The position numbers were made by a program, and so were the translations under genes. The notes below the pieces were generated by a model that searched no databases, was not told the origin of the DNA, and saw nothing but the letters and a program-made list of their open reading frames with translations. This document shows, one piece after another, positions 23,296-35,546 of a stretch of 64,000 nucleotides of DNA (within the stretch, counting starts at the first letter, position 1; the number at the start of each line of letters is the position of its first letter). Source of the DNA: Pholiota molesta (taxonomy: Eukaryota > Basidiomycota > Agaricomycetes > Agaricales > Strophariaceae); contig JACGCK010000123.1 in the NCBI GenBank assembly GCA_014925825.1, positions 1-64,000 of the forward strand, in the 5' to 3' direction.

Positions 23296-23528
23296 CGTTT
23301 GCGTTCAAAAGACGCGTCGGTCTGGCGCAGTCGATAGAGTCAAGTGGGAAAGAGCTGGTGTAGCACATGGTCATTGATCCTACAGCATGGCTGGAGTTTG
23401 TTGGGAGTTTGGTTCGCGCGGCGCGCCGGCGCTGCTGCTGCACGCAAGATAAGATAAGATTAAGATGCGGAACTTGCGTTTACAGCTGGGCCCTGAAAGC
23501 GTCTGACCTCCGCCCACTTGGTTCATTG

Positions 23529-26500
23529 ATGTCAAGTCTGCGTTCGTCGTCCTCATCACGGTCCAAAGATCCTTCTTCAAGTGGTGGAAAACCTACAGAC
23601 GCCTACCTAGGCGCGAGAAGACCATCATGGACGCCGTCCATCCCAGAGGGGGCAGTGGAAGACCACCACACGCCGCACTCTCATTCGTCGAAGCGCCGCG
23701 CGCGACAACCTGATGAAAATAGTCCCCTCTCGCCTGTAGAGTGGATGGGGAACGTCTCTGGGCTCCTGAAACCGCGTCGACCGTCCTTTCCACCGTCCTT
23801 GCCTGAGTCCTACCAGCGAGCCCGCAAACCACGCGTTGAGGTCGAAGAAAGTCCTGAGGTCAGCAAAGCCGCAGGGGGCCCTCCAGTAGTGCCTGAGGAC
23901 GGAAAGAGTCTGCGATCAAGCTGGGAGATCAACGTGAAGGACCTTGTCGGGGACGCGGTGGGCAATGTGCATATTGAACGACACGTGTGGAATGACCGCT
24001 GACGAGAGAAATATAGATGAGCATAAGCCCTACTTCACGCGACATCGTGCTTGCTGCGTGAGTTGCATTCCTTCTGTTATGAGACCAGGAAACTCAATAT
24101 CGTTTAGACGGAGGGGATTGTTTATTATTGATCTCGAATCACCGTTTAGCATACCTCGCTTCTTGCCTCAAGGAGGGACTTGGGATGTCGCAGATGTTCA
24201 ATGGAATCCGCATACGAGCCATGCTCAATATATCGTTTCCACCTCTAGCGAAAAACTGTATGTGTCTTATCGTTTATTAGTGCTTTACTGACATTGTGCC
24301 GAAGGTTGATATGGAATCTTCTACTTGGCGGAAAGACTTCGATTCAACACATTCTCAAGATCCATTATCGCGCTATAACAGATATAAACTGGCATACCAC
24401 CGAGTGCGATATTGTTGCTAGCACTGGTATCGATTCTTGGGTATGGGCATGGGATCTCCGAACGCCGGAGAAACCAATATTTGGGCTCTCTGCATTTAAT
24501 GGTAAAGTCAACTTTGCAATATCTAATATGAGCTTTGACGAACTGACTTCTTATCCCTATCAGCCGGCGGCACTCAAGTGAAATGGAATCGTCAAGATGC
24601 CAATTTACTCGCCTCTTCACACTTGAACCAGGTCTTGATTTGGGATCGCCGGGTGAATAATACCTGTCCTTCCATTCAATATTTCTTTGCTGATATAAAT
24701 TTCCTTTCAGAAAGGTTCTCTTCCCATTACTAGAATACCCGCACACTCCTCCAAAATCTACGGAATTGACTGGTCTCGCTCGAGCCGAAACGAAATCGTC
24801 ACTTGCTCTCTCGATAAATCCATCAAGACCTGGGACATAAACACCGCGAACGACCAATGTTCTCCGGAGCCAATATCATGTATTCGGACGACGTACCCAG
24901 TGTGGCGTGCCAGGAATTTGCCGTTTGGTGAAGGTATTCTGAGCTTGCCGCAGAGAGGGGAAACCACACTGGAGATGTATGCGAAGGGCGACCCGCCAAA
25001 TCTTGTAGAGACGTTTGAAGGGCACTCAGATGTTGTAAAGGAATTTGTGTGGCGGAAGGGCAATCATGGTACGCATATTTCTGATTTCATGTTATCCCTT
25101 CAAATTCATGAACAGCTATCTGTAGACGACTTTCAGCTGATCACTTGGTCCAAAGACCGTACGCTCAGATTCTGGCCCATAGGTATGGAAGTTATGCAGG
25201 TATGTGCTATCATATGCATTTTTTGTTTTGTTTCCTCGCTCAATATGTTATAGAACGTAGGCCACGTCCCAGAACTTGTTCGTGGCCGTTCCAAACTTCC
25301 TCGTATGGAGCAAGAGTTCCACGACACATTCCGAAACCTCCCAGAGCCAGAAGGCAGCGACAACTTCCCCGCACTCTCAGCGCCCATCGGCACTCGGAGT
25401 ATTCTCGCCGAAGTCAGAGCGCCGCGTTCGATGCTCTCTGCACAAGTAGAGAGCAGATTCAACTTCCCCGACGGCCTCTCCTTCGCCAGAGAAAGAACGC
25501 CCACCTCGACAAGCCAGAAAATGTCGTCGGCATCCGCAGTGCGCTCTACAGGCGGGACGATGAGCAAGGGTGGGCTTGGGGCGAAGAGCATTGTGCAGGA
25601 TCAGTTAGCGTGGTTGGCCAGTGTGAAAGTCGGTAATAAGCGAGGAAGTAGCTCGGGCGATGGCAGCCACGGAGAAGGCCGTACTCCGTCGCAGTCCGGC
25701 TCGAGGCCGCCGTCTGGCCCTGATCGTAGTTTGAGCGAAGTTGGCGGTACAAGACATAGTAGTGGGAGCTTAGGCCGGACCTTGGAGATGGCGAAGGAGA
25801 CGGACGGCAATCAGTCATTGCAAGACGAGTCAGTGCCTTATTTGCCTCGAATTTACTTGAATGCATCGCTAATGGCTGGTTTCAGGATTACAAGCGTTCT
25901 CACAAAATTATCCGCTAGTAATCATAAAATCAATCTCGAGAGGGTGTGTAGCATTTTCAGCACCTTCCGTAAATATTTACTCATCGATGCCTTAGCATGA
26001 CCTCTCAAAAAAGCGCACTTGTACCCTTGGCCTACACGGTCCATGGGGCGAAACGTCGTCCGTCTTCATGCGCGTCACATTCAACTTTCCTCGCGATTAC
26101 CCACAGGCTCTATATCCTCATGGCACCCCTACTGTCGAACTCGAGCGGAACCCTCTAATACCCATGCGGACGCGGGCGTTCATTCTCAAGCACCTGCGCC
26201 GCATCCGCGAGCAAAGGCGGCCTTGTCTAGAAGCGTGTTTGCGCTTCTTGATGCTCGCACACGAGAACCAGGAAGAGCATGAAATGATGGACGACTCTGA
26301 CTCGTCTTCGGATGATGACGAAGAAGAGTCGAGAACGAAGGAGAGAGAGATTACGGTTTCGCTCCTACGAAATCATAAAAATTTGGCAGAGCCGAGAACA
26401 TCTCAAGGCGCATTTGGACCTAATGGTTGGTGTATTCACATTCTGGAAGGATGATGAATGCTAATATCTATCAACAGGAGAACTAATATGTTTCTTCCGC

Positions 26501-28617
26501 GCGCCTCCAAGATTAGTCCGCAATATACTGCGCGATACCATCGACGCCGACACCAAAGAAGACGAAGAGCCATCTCCTGTTATACCAGAACCATCTACCC
26601 CACCTCCTATCGAGGAACAGCCTACGCCAGCGCCCATGACGCAATCGCAATACGCGAGCTACTTCCAATCGCCCGCCCTCGTCTCCGATGCCGTCCGCCG
26701 ATTAGGCCTTGCAGCCACAGACCGCATCGTACGCCCCATCGACCCCAACCAGCCCGAAGCAGGCCTCGACATCCTCCGCGCGATGACCAACCTGCTCACC
26801 GTACCGCAGCAGAAACTGCGGCGCGACTCCGACTCGAAGCATTCCGCGGTGGTGCGGAAGAACTATGCGATGCTGCAGGCACGGAGGAGCATGATTTTCG
26901 TTACGAGTACGAGGAACATTGCGGGCGCGGATAAGACGCTGGTGGATGATTATGTGTTTATGGCGGATTCGCTGGCGGGGGTGTGTGAGCGGAATGCGGA
27001 GGCGGCGAGGAGGCATGGGAGATATGACCATGAGCGAGTTTTCAAGACTCTGCGCACGTTGTTTAAGAACCCGGAGGATGAGAAGAAACACGGAGGGTCA
27101 TCGTTTGCGTCGGATTTGTTGGCGGCGCAGGTCGTTACACGATTGTAAGTGCACTTTCTTTCTACTTATCATATTCCCATTTGTTCAATTACTCGTTCAC
27201 AGATATACCGACATCGCCAAAGAAAAGGATATCCAAATGCTCGCCATGATCGCCATGCTCATCCTCCAAACTGAACACGCAACAGTCCTCCCCCAACCCA
27301 CACCCCGCATAAAGGAAACAACAACATCCATCCCTCCCATCCCTAGGCTCGGAAACGACTACTTCAGCCTCACCAAATCCCTCGCGCTCAACAGCCCCGT
27401 CTCGCCCGCCTGGCCGCGGCTGCCGTCCCCCGTCGCGCCCCTGCACGCGCCCGCGTCGGTCTCCTCCAACTCGTCGCGCGGGTCGTGGTCGAGCCTGTTC
27501 AACACCGGCTCCGTGCGGCAGTTCATGAGCGGCATGCAGGACACGTTCAAGGAGGGGCTGACCACGCCTGGCGAGACGCCGACGGCCGCAGCGGTAATGG
27601 GGATGGGCACGGACGTGTCGCGGCCCGCGGAGAAGCTGTCGATGGGCCGCCTGGACTCGCCTGGCGCGTCGGGCCCGAGGCGGAAGCGGAACAGGAAGGA
27701 CTCGTGGATGTACGGATCGCAGACGGCGCAGGAGTCGAAGTCGTGGAATGAAGGCGCGGCGTCGGAGCTTGGGAAGGCGATGGGGTCGTCTTTCTCGTCT
27801 GCGGGGAATAAGCAGCCGTCGTTGAGGTTTGCGGATTCGACGGTGTTCTCGCGTGATCATAAGGTTGTGGTTTTTGAGCCGCCTTCGAGCGAGGAGACGT
27901 ACGTGCTTGATTTTATTTTTTTTGTCGTCGTTGGCGATGCTGTGTGCTGTAGCTAACTTTCTTCTTCTTAGGATGCAACCACTGTTTGATTCGAATATGA
28001 TCATGCAGTTCAGGCGGAATGTTTATTCATATTGCGAGCTGCTCTTCCGCTGGCAGATGTACACCAAGCGCCTGGAACTCCTCAAGGCAGTAAATCAGCC
28101 CGACACGCTCCTTGTCGATCCCAGGCCTGATGTGCATCGTATAGGTACGTAATGTAACATCCATTAAAGCGAAAGGTGCTCATGCTGGCGATGTACGTTG
28201 TGACGATAGGTTTGCATCGCGTATGCATACGCAGTGATTGTAGGGCGCTCCTCCCTGAAAAGGCCCTCGTTTGTCCACGGTGCGATACCTTCCGCTCCAT
28301 GCCGACGTGTACAATCTGCCGACTTCCTGTCAAAGGTCTGTTTTTCCTCAATGACACTAAAACTTACTAATCATTCCCAATTACATTCAAACTCGTTCAT
28401 CCTGTTTTACGTCCAATTAGGTCTCTCGCGGACTTGTTTGACATGCTCGCACGTCACCCATATTTCGTGCTGGAAGTCATTCGAGGTGACGGTGCCCATT
28501 TGTCCCTCTGGATGTGGTTGTTTCTGTACTGGCGCGGACGGACCCTTTACACGACCATCGACGCGGATGGGTATGACACCCCCAGCGCAAAGTTTGCTTC
28601 TTCCAGAGGCGATGTAG
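23529..28617 (+). CDS. MTC5: WDR59/Mtc5-like subunit of the SEA/GATOR2 complex
   Basis: Fifteen exons: 23529-23966, 24017-24057, 24108-24257, 24305-24501, 24564-24652, 24711-25068, 25126-25199, 25254-25828, 25886-25943, 25996-26425, 26478-27144, 27203-27898, 27972-28144, 28210-28335, 28421-28617; 1422 aa and all phases close. After a disordered Ser-rich N-terminus, WD40 repeats (about 150-450) include LLIWNLL, VLIWDRR, IKTWDI and LITWSKDRTLRFWP. An RWD domain (about 640-750) contains FMRVTFNFPRDYP. The C-terminus (about 1315-1400) is a zinc RING-like module: CRALLPEKALVCPRCD, CTICRLPVKG, CLTCSHVTHISCW, CPSGCGCFC. WD40, RWD and C-terminal RING in this order define WDR59/Mtc5, which acts at the vacuole or lysosome in amino-acid control of TORC1. 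The start at 23529 gives a typical Ser-rich N-terminus; the frame is also open upstream to 23367. Confidence 0.92.
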
Positions 28618-29719
28618 CTTTCATTAGTCTATCGCTCGATTATCGACCCATACATAGTGGAGGCGAAGAGTACTTTTCTGGCCGACCTGATCATTCCGTC
28701 CTCTCAACAACTCTCAACTCTCCCTTAACCAACGAACATTCAGACGTCGTCCGACCTCTTCATTTATTGAACTCTTTCGGCACTGGCATACACTCTTGAT
28801 CTGCGTTCATTGCGGGAATTTTACACCGTCTACTCCTCAAACATCGATGTCGACGTTCTTGAAGGACTTGCTCGTGTGGCCTCAACTTTAGCACTCATTT
28901 TCGCATGATAACGGCTGCATCATCCTCAGCCACTCTTCGCGCGCTATATAACACTCAAACTCTCCGAGGACTAATCGCTTGCAAAATCGCGTCATTCAAC
29001 TCGGAGTCGCATTCGATAAGGTCATCTGTTAAGATTGATAGGAATCATTATTAGGTACTTGCCGTGCGCATCGCCTTTTCATCCTCCTTCCAGCTTTCTC
29101 TCTCGAGCTTGCAGTCCAACAAGCTCCTGCTCACCATACCATGGAGATATGTTTTCCATCCCGCGTCATCGGTGCGGCCATCATATTTGGTAATCTTGAT
29201 GACGAAGCCATTTTCACATGTCGCCACCTCACCGTGCCATTTCTCGCCTGGTTCTCGCCGTCAAATTCGCCACATATATAGCCGCGGACACTTGCGTAGA
29301 ATCTGCGGCGCCCACTTCTCAATCCCCCACAACTATTTACATATACTTTTGTACCTCTAGCGTTGGATGCGCAAGAGCACCATTTGTTGTACTTTACACT
29401 CGATCATTTTTCTCGGCATTGGATTCCGCGTTCTGCCAGCTTGTATTGTACAACTTTAATCCACTGTAGCATTTTGGAGCACGAGAGTTATTTTGAGAAA
29501 CAACAGTGCCCAACGCGTACTTGTCGCCTGCAAGCAAGCAAGTGAGAGAGCGAGAATGTTAATTGGCGTGATACGGCGCTCAGTGCAGAGTTCAGCCCTT
29601 TCAGGGCCGAAAAACTCGTGCGTTATTATTACTTCCTTCATCTCCCCAGCCTCTTCTCCCAGCCCCTCTTAACGCCCGCCCACGACTGCATGCTCGTTCC
29701 GTAGGATTGACGACGTCTC
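28618..29719. other. Intergenic region between the WDR59-like gene and PSD1
   Basis: About 1.1 kb without a supported gene. It holds the 3' end of the WDR59-like gene and the PSD1 promoter. The short frames here have no domains. Confidence 0.4.
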
Positions 29720-31870
29720 ATGCTCTTCTCTAGAAAAACTATCCTCACGAAGGGTAAGAAACCACTCTATGCCGTGTCGCGTGTCATCAATGCATCCTGC
29801 GGCTCCGCCTCGACCACCTTTGCCAGGTGTTGGGTGCACAGCACGAACAAGACCTCGGCGCTGATCAAGACGGTGAAGACCCAGGGTCTGCGACGGGCAT
29901 ACTCATCGTCGACGAAGGGCGGGGCGGAAGGTGCTGCGGGCAACTCGACGGGGGGCATTCCAGGCGGCGGGATACCGTTCTATCGTATGTGTCTGCTGTG
30001 CCACTCGTATTGTTCTGTGGTCGTGTGGCCTGAAGTTGTTCTCGACTCATAGGTCGAATTGTAACTGCCTGGACGGAGACACCGACGAAATGGTATCCTC
30101 TGCCACTGGCAGTCGGGGCGCTGCTGCTGGTAGCAATCCAATATCGTAAAAAGGTCAAAAGGGCACGGCAAGAGGTCGAACTGAACGAGGACGGCTTGGA
30201 GGTCATCAAATTGAAGGGTCCATGGCACGTCAGTTAATTCACTCCTCTTCATCCCCCAGGACCCTTTTTCATTGTTCGTTCATTTTCATACAGGTCCATG
30301 TCATCGGCGCACTACCACTGCGGAACATGTCACGTCTATGGGGTTACATCAACTCGCTCGAGCTGCCTGTCTGGTTCCGACCCTATGGCTTCCGGCTATA
30401 CGCGTACGCTTTCGGCTGCAACCTCGACGAACTAGATCCCCCCGACCTGCGCGAGTACCCCAGTCTTGGAGCGTTCTTCTACCGAAAATTAAAGGATGGT
30501 GCACGGCCTATCGAGCAGGCCATTCTGGTAAGCTTTCTCCCTATTGTCCTTGATTGAATATTTGCTTATTGAATCGTATATGCATTTAGGTAAGTCCGGC
30601 AGATGGCACGGTGCTGCACTTTGGGCAAATCACCGAATCACGCGTGGAACAAGTCAAGGGCATCACCTACTCGCTCGACGCGCTGCTGGGCATCGAACGC
30701 CCCGGCTCGCCCACCTCCGTCGTCAAAGGCGGCCGCGACATGTCCGTCGTGGACGACCACGAATTCGCCATCGTCAACGGGATCGAATATACATTGGAGC
30801 AGCTCATCGGGGGCACGTCGTCGCCCTCGACGTCGGGCAGCCAGACGCCGACGTCGTCCGACGGCTCCTCCACATCGTCGTCTTCCGCTGTGACCCTCTC
30901 TTCCTCTGCCCCGACTACCCCTGCCTCGGATGATGCGGTTCCGCATAAATTCGGGGCGCAAACGGACGCCTCTGTGGGCTCGGATAACACGGAGGCGACG
31001 CTGGTGCACGACGCGTCTGTGGCGCTGCAGATGGGGGTGAAGCCGACGCTGGACCGGCGCCGCAGTGTGACGTCGGGCAAGGACGTGCGACCGGGCAACG
31101 CCCTGTTCTTCTCGGTCATTTATCTCGCTCCGGGCGATTATCATCGCTACCACAGCCCCACAGCATGGGTTGTTGAGAAGAGAAGACATTTCGTCGGTAT
31201 GTGTTGGAACCAGTCAAGGAGCTCAGGCTCCTCCTTTGCTTTGAGTTTGGATTGGTGGCTGAAATATACTTTCCTTTGCAGGCGAGCTGTTCTCCGTGTC
31301 GCCCTGGATGGCTAAGCGCCTCGAGAACCTGTTCGTCCTGAACGAGCGCGTTGCGCTGCTCGGCCGCTGGAAGTACGGCTTCTTCAGCATGGTCCCTGTC
31401 GGCGCCACCAACGTCGGCAGCATCGTCGTCAACTTCGACACCGTAAGTCCAGTCCAGTCTACCCATCCATCTTCCTCCATCAACTCCAACCCCTTTTTCA
31501 TTTCTATTTCTGTTTATAGGAACTCCGCACGAACATCCGCGGCCGCCGCCCCCCGCCAGGCACATACACCGAGGCCACGTACGCCGCGGCGTCGCCGATC
31601 CTGCGCGGGCAGCCGCTCGTCCCCGGCGAGGAGATGGGCGGCTTCCGCCTCGGCAGCACGATCGTGCTCGTGTTCGAGGCGCCGGCTGATTTTGCGTTCG
31701 GGGTGCATGCGGGGCAGAAGGTGCGCGTGGGGCAGCGGCTGGGGGATGTGCCTGCGTCGCGGTCGGCGGGGGCGGTGTCGGGGTCGGCGTCTGAGTCGGC
31801 GTCTGGGTCGGCGTCTGGGTCGGCGGCGTCTGGGTCTGGGTCAGGGTCTGGGAAGGTGAAGGCGGATTAG
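29720..31870 (+). CDS. PSD1: Phosphatidylserine decarboxylase, mitochondrial type
   Basis: Six exons: 29720-29984, 30053-30228, 30294-30527, 30590-31196, 31282-31442, 31520-31870; 597 aa. It converts phosphatidylserine to phosphatidylethanolamine at the mitochondrial inner membrane. A basic, Ser/Arg-rich presequence (about 90 residues) precedes a single membrane helix ([17 protein letters not shown]). The catalytic domain has [25 protein letters not shown], the [13 protein letters not shown] metal/active-site block and [25 protein letters not shown]. The LGST self-cleavage motif is at about residue 525; its Ser becomes the pyruvoyl group of the alpha chain. Two oddities: a Ser/Thr-rich insertion of about 100 residues between ADG and GDYH, and a Gly/Ser/Ala tail encoded by near-tandem GGGTCGGCGTCT units (31775-31860). 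Convergent with UTP18. Confidence 0.95.
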
Positions 31871-32513
31871 GACGGGATGGAGATGGAAGGTGGATTGGCC
31901 TTTGGGCTTCTAATAATCCAAACGTTCATGCATCATGCATCATGCTGGAGGGAAATGAGAGGGTTGCACACCTCGGAGGTCTGAATAGATATACATATCT
32001 CATCGCACATATTTTCTTTTTCGATATTTTTTGGTCGATGCAATGGTTTTTGCATTCTATATTCTAGCACATCGCCTGGTTACAATGCATTATAGATGGC
32101 GCAGCTCAACCTGTGTTCAATAATTCTGCGTCATCTCCTGCACAATTGAGTGGTATACGAGATGTAAAATTTGAAGTAGAAGAAGCTTAGAGGTCGTACT
32201 TAGGTGTTGAGATTCAAATGCTGCCGTCGCCCAGGGCTTTTAGGGCTTGAATTCGTGTTGAAGCTGCTTACCATGTTCTTTGTTTTTCATTTTGTTGCCG
32301 CAATGATGTTGAAAGGGCAGCTGTTAACTTTGTACTTGTAGGCTCGCGGCTTATACTTATCGAGATGGGTTTTGACTCAGATACCATGCATCCAACCAAT
32401 ACCCATGAAGATGGCCTATTCGAAGGCACAAGGCTTTCATCGCGATTCTCAGTCAAATTGCCTCTTCAACATAAAACGAAAAATATCATTGAAGCACTTC
32501 ATAACGACGCAAC
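31871..32513. other. Convergent 3' intergenic region
   Basis: About 640 bp between the 3' ends of PSD1 and UTP18. AT-rich, with no ORF of interest; probably both 3' UTRs and terminators. Confidence 0.4.
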
Positions 32514-34870
32514 TTAAAACCCGTTAGCGCCACTACCACCTCCAGCTCCAAAGTCCTTCAAATGGTATAGCAAGACCTTTCCACGCGTGTTGCCGATTGC
32601 GACATACTCGCTCTGAGCAGAGAAATCGACCGCGGTGACGTGTCCCAAAGGCGTGCTCAATGTGGGCCAGTTTCCGAAGACCGTCAGCGAAGGCAGATGC
32701 ACCTGAAAAAGAATAAAACAAGAAGGGCCATATTTATTTAGCATGAGCAGGCAAGATGGAGGAGGGATGAAGACGTACCAAACGCATGGCATCCTTTTTC
32801 TCTTTGCTTGCCATTGCGAGGATCTGCGCGTCGTGGTTGAATCGCAGTGTCGAAATTGGGGTCGTCAGATGGCCGAGAGCTTTTGCCAACTTGGGGTTCT
32901 TCGTTGCAGAAGATGAGAATGTGGTTTCGGTCTCGGAGGATCGTGGAATGGCAAATGAATCGGAGCCATAGACGTTGACGAAACCACTGCTCGAGCTAGC
33001 GAAGAGAAAGTCAGCCATGGAAATCATTCGAGATAATTTTTGAAAACAAAGAAAATCACTTACCCGATAGCCATATAACCATTAGCGCCGCCACCGCCCG
33101 CCAATACCCTACCAGCAGTCCGATATCCACCTTCGTCCTTCCACCGCCTTACACACCGCCTCTGCCCAACATCCCAAATATACACCTCCGCATCGCCCGT
33201 CATAACCGCAAGGTGCTTCTCATCATTTCCCGTACCCGCCTCGCCGCCCAGAACACCCTCCGCAGACGCCGATGGCACCCACCACAGGCTCTGAACGCCA
33301 CCCCCGCCTCCGCCCCCACTGGAGGTGCACTTCAGCGACCCAATAACCTGCCCGGCGCCGCTCTTCCAGTCGACGAGGTGGACATTTCCGCCGCGGCCAG
33401 CGACCGCGAGGAGAGAGCCGGTGGAAGGCGAGAACGCGGTGTGCAGGATGCTCTCCGTGTTGCCGCCGCTGCCTCTGCCGCCGCCGCCCGAGGAGGCTTC
33501 GGCGCCTTTGCGCCGTCTTTTGGAGTTGGCGGCAGTGTTGGAATTGAAGGATGAGAGGGTGGTGGAGTCGTCGAAGCCCGTACCCCAGAGGCCGCGCCGG
33601 TGCAAAGTGCTGGTGCCTGTTTGGAGGTCATATGTGTAGAAGAAGGGGCGAGGACCGGTGAGGAGAAGACTGTTTCCTTGAGGGTGGAAGAGAACACTGG
33701 AGTTGGAGAGCAGCGGGAGAGAGGGTACGTGGAGAGTTGTTAGGAGAGGAGAAAGATGGCCGTCAATCTGGTGTACAAAAAATCGTCAATTGTGTCGTCG
33801 AATGAAATACAAGGTGTGCATTCGCAGAAAATAAAATTGAGAGTATTGAACTCACGTTAAATAGGCGGACCCGTCGATCTGCGGTAGCAACAGCAAGCAC
33901 AGGAATAGCAGGTTTAGGGTGGAAAGCCAATACTTTGACTTCCCCGCTTCCAGAGCCTTGCACTGATTGGTTTGCATCGCGAACGCGTTCAATCGCCAGC
34001 GTCCCTTGAGGTATAACAACGTTCTTGCGACCTTTCTTCTTCGCCTCGGCAAGCACTCCACTCGTCGACGCCAGTAGATTTCCAACAGTATCTCCTTTCC
34101 CATCCACTCCTTCGTCGTCGCTATCATCTCCCTTGGCCTTTCTGCGCGTTTTTCGCGCCCAAGCAGGTTCAGGGTTAATACGCTCGAACTGTTCGCGTAG
34201 TCGCGTCTCGTATTCGCGCCCTGTGATTTCGTCTTCATCGATTGCCTGTCTTAATTTTCGCAGGCGCGTGGGGCCAGAAAGAAGAGAAACTTTTGCAGAT
34301 GGTTGGGTGTCGGAAGGATCGGTCCATGCGGGACGTTTTGAGCGAGAGGAAGACAATAGTTTTGGGAACGATTTTTGTTTTGAGATCTTTTTTGGTGAAG
34401 TCGAAGATGAAGAGGCTTGCGAGTCGGAATCAGAGTCGTCCTCCGAGTTGGTATTTGATTCGGATTCAGAGCCAGAAGAGCTTGATTCAGCAAATTTGAT
34501 TGCTTCATGGGATATAGGCCCATCGTCTACAAAGAATAACTAAGATTGTACGAATGCCGTGTTAGCTTATATATAAGGAGTGAGAAAGCAAAATACGCAC
34601 ATCTTGGTCCAAAAGATGTTGCATTCCTCGGCCTCCTTCGTCGATGTTTTCCTCGTCATCTTCTTCGTCTGTCTCCGTTTCCATCTTTCCTTTTCCTTTT
34701 TCCCTAGGAATATATTTGGTGCCGAACAGCATACTCTCCAGCTTTCTCTCCTCGTCATCTTTGCTTTCATCATCCAGCAGCATTTCTAGCCGTGCTTGCT
34801 TTTTTGATGCAGGAATTGCGGTTTCATCGCTTTTAGATGTCTTCTGACGCTTTCGTGGATGTTTTGGCAT
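32514..34870 (-). CDS. UTP18: U3 snoRNP protein Utp18 (WD40)
   Basis: Five exons: 34601-34870, 33856-34539, 33064-33767, 32779-32995, 32514-32702; 687 aa with all phases closing. The N-terminus is Lys-rich and then acidic (MPKHPRKRQKTSK, KLESMLFGT, LFFVDDG). Next come the family's ARLREQFERINPEPAWA-like segment (here TRLREQFERINPEPAWA) and a WD40 propeller. Propeller blocks include VLAFHPKPAIPVLAVATADRR, ILHTAFSPSTGSLLAVAGRGG, LAVMTGDAEVYIWDV and, at the end, VHLPSLTVFGNWPTLSTPLG and YVAIGNTRGKVLLYHL. Utp18 is part of the small-subunit processome in the nucleolus and helps recruit the exosome helicase Mtr4. Glycine runs (about 400-445, and near the C-terminus GAGGGSGANG) are inserted between blades and are encoded by GCC/GGC repeats, an unusual local expansion. 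Confidence 0.9.
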
Positions 34871-35546
34871 TATGAGAGAGCTAATTTACAGAAGCGGGCG
34901 AGGCGTCTGAGGTTTTGGATCAAGTACTACAGATACGAGCATTGGGAAAACTTTTCGGGATGTCGTATCACGTGAAAGTAACCCAACATTTGTGACGCGT
35001 CGCGTTTGCCAACTTACAACTTGCTTACAACTTTGCCGTTTGTTTTTTTTTCCGCCAGATTCTCTGTTGTCGCTTTCATTGCGGTACCCGACTCTATGGG
35101 ATATCTGTCTCTCACTCCATGGAATTGAGAGCTCTCGGACTTTCACGAACTTTCATATTACCGATGAACTTCGGTATTCATTCGCTAAGCAATTTGTGAG
35201 CGATTTCCTGTCCTAATCAATGCGTTTTCTGCGTTATCTTATTGAAAGCGAGCATAGTTGAATGCTAAAGGGCTTGTAATACTCTTGAAGATATGGAACC
35301 ATCGTTTATCCGCCATTTTAACCCTGCGTTACGGCTGCACTGCGGTTGAATACCCAGCATACACTTATTAATTTCTGACCTCTAATTAAAGCCTGGGTAA
35401 ATTTCGAGGAAACATCTCCACTTTGAAGGACTGCGCTCCTCAGCCTGCGACTCCGATGATCACGATAATTCACTGGGCATGCTGCATTCAGTTCACGCCA
35501 CGCTCGAAATTAGTCTATTGCCCCCTAATTTCTCATCGATTTCTTC
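34871..35546. other. UTP18 promoter and flank
   Basis: About 680 bp with no supported ORF. It should include the UTP18 promoter. Short frames overlap on both strands without domains. Confidence 0.35.

Noticed and set aside
27189..28004. 271-codon minus-strand frame
   Set aside because: Arg-rich antisense shadow of the GC-rich WDR59-like exons, crossing several of their introns.
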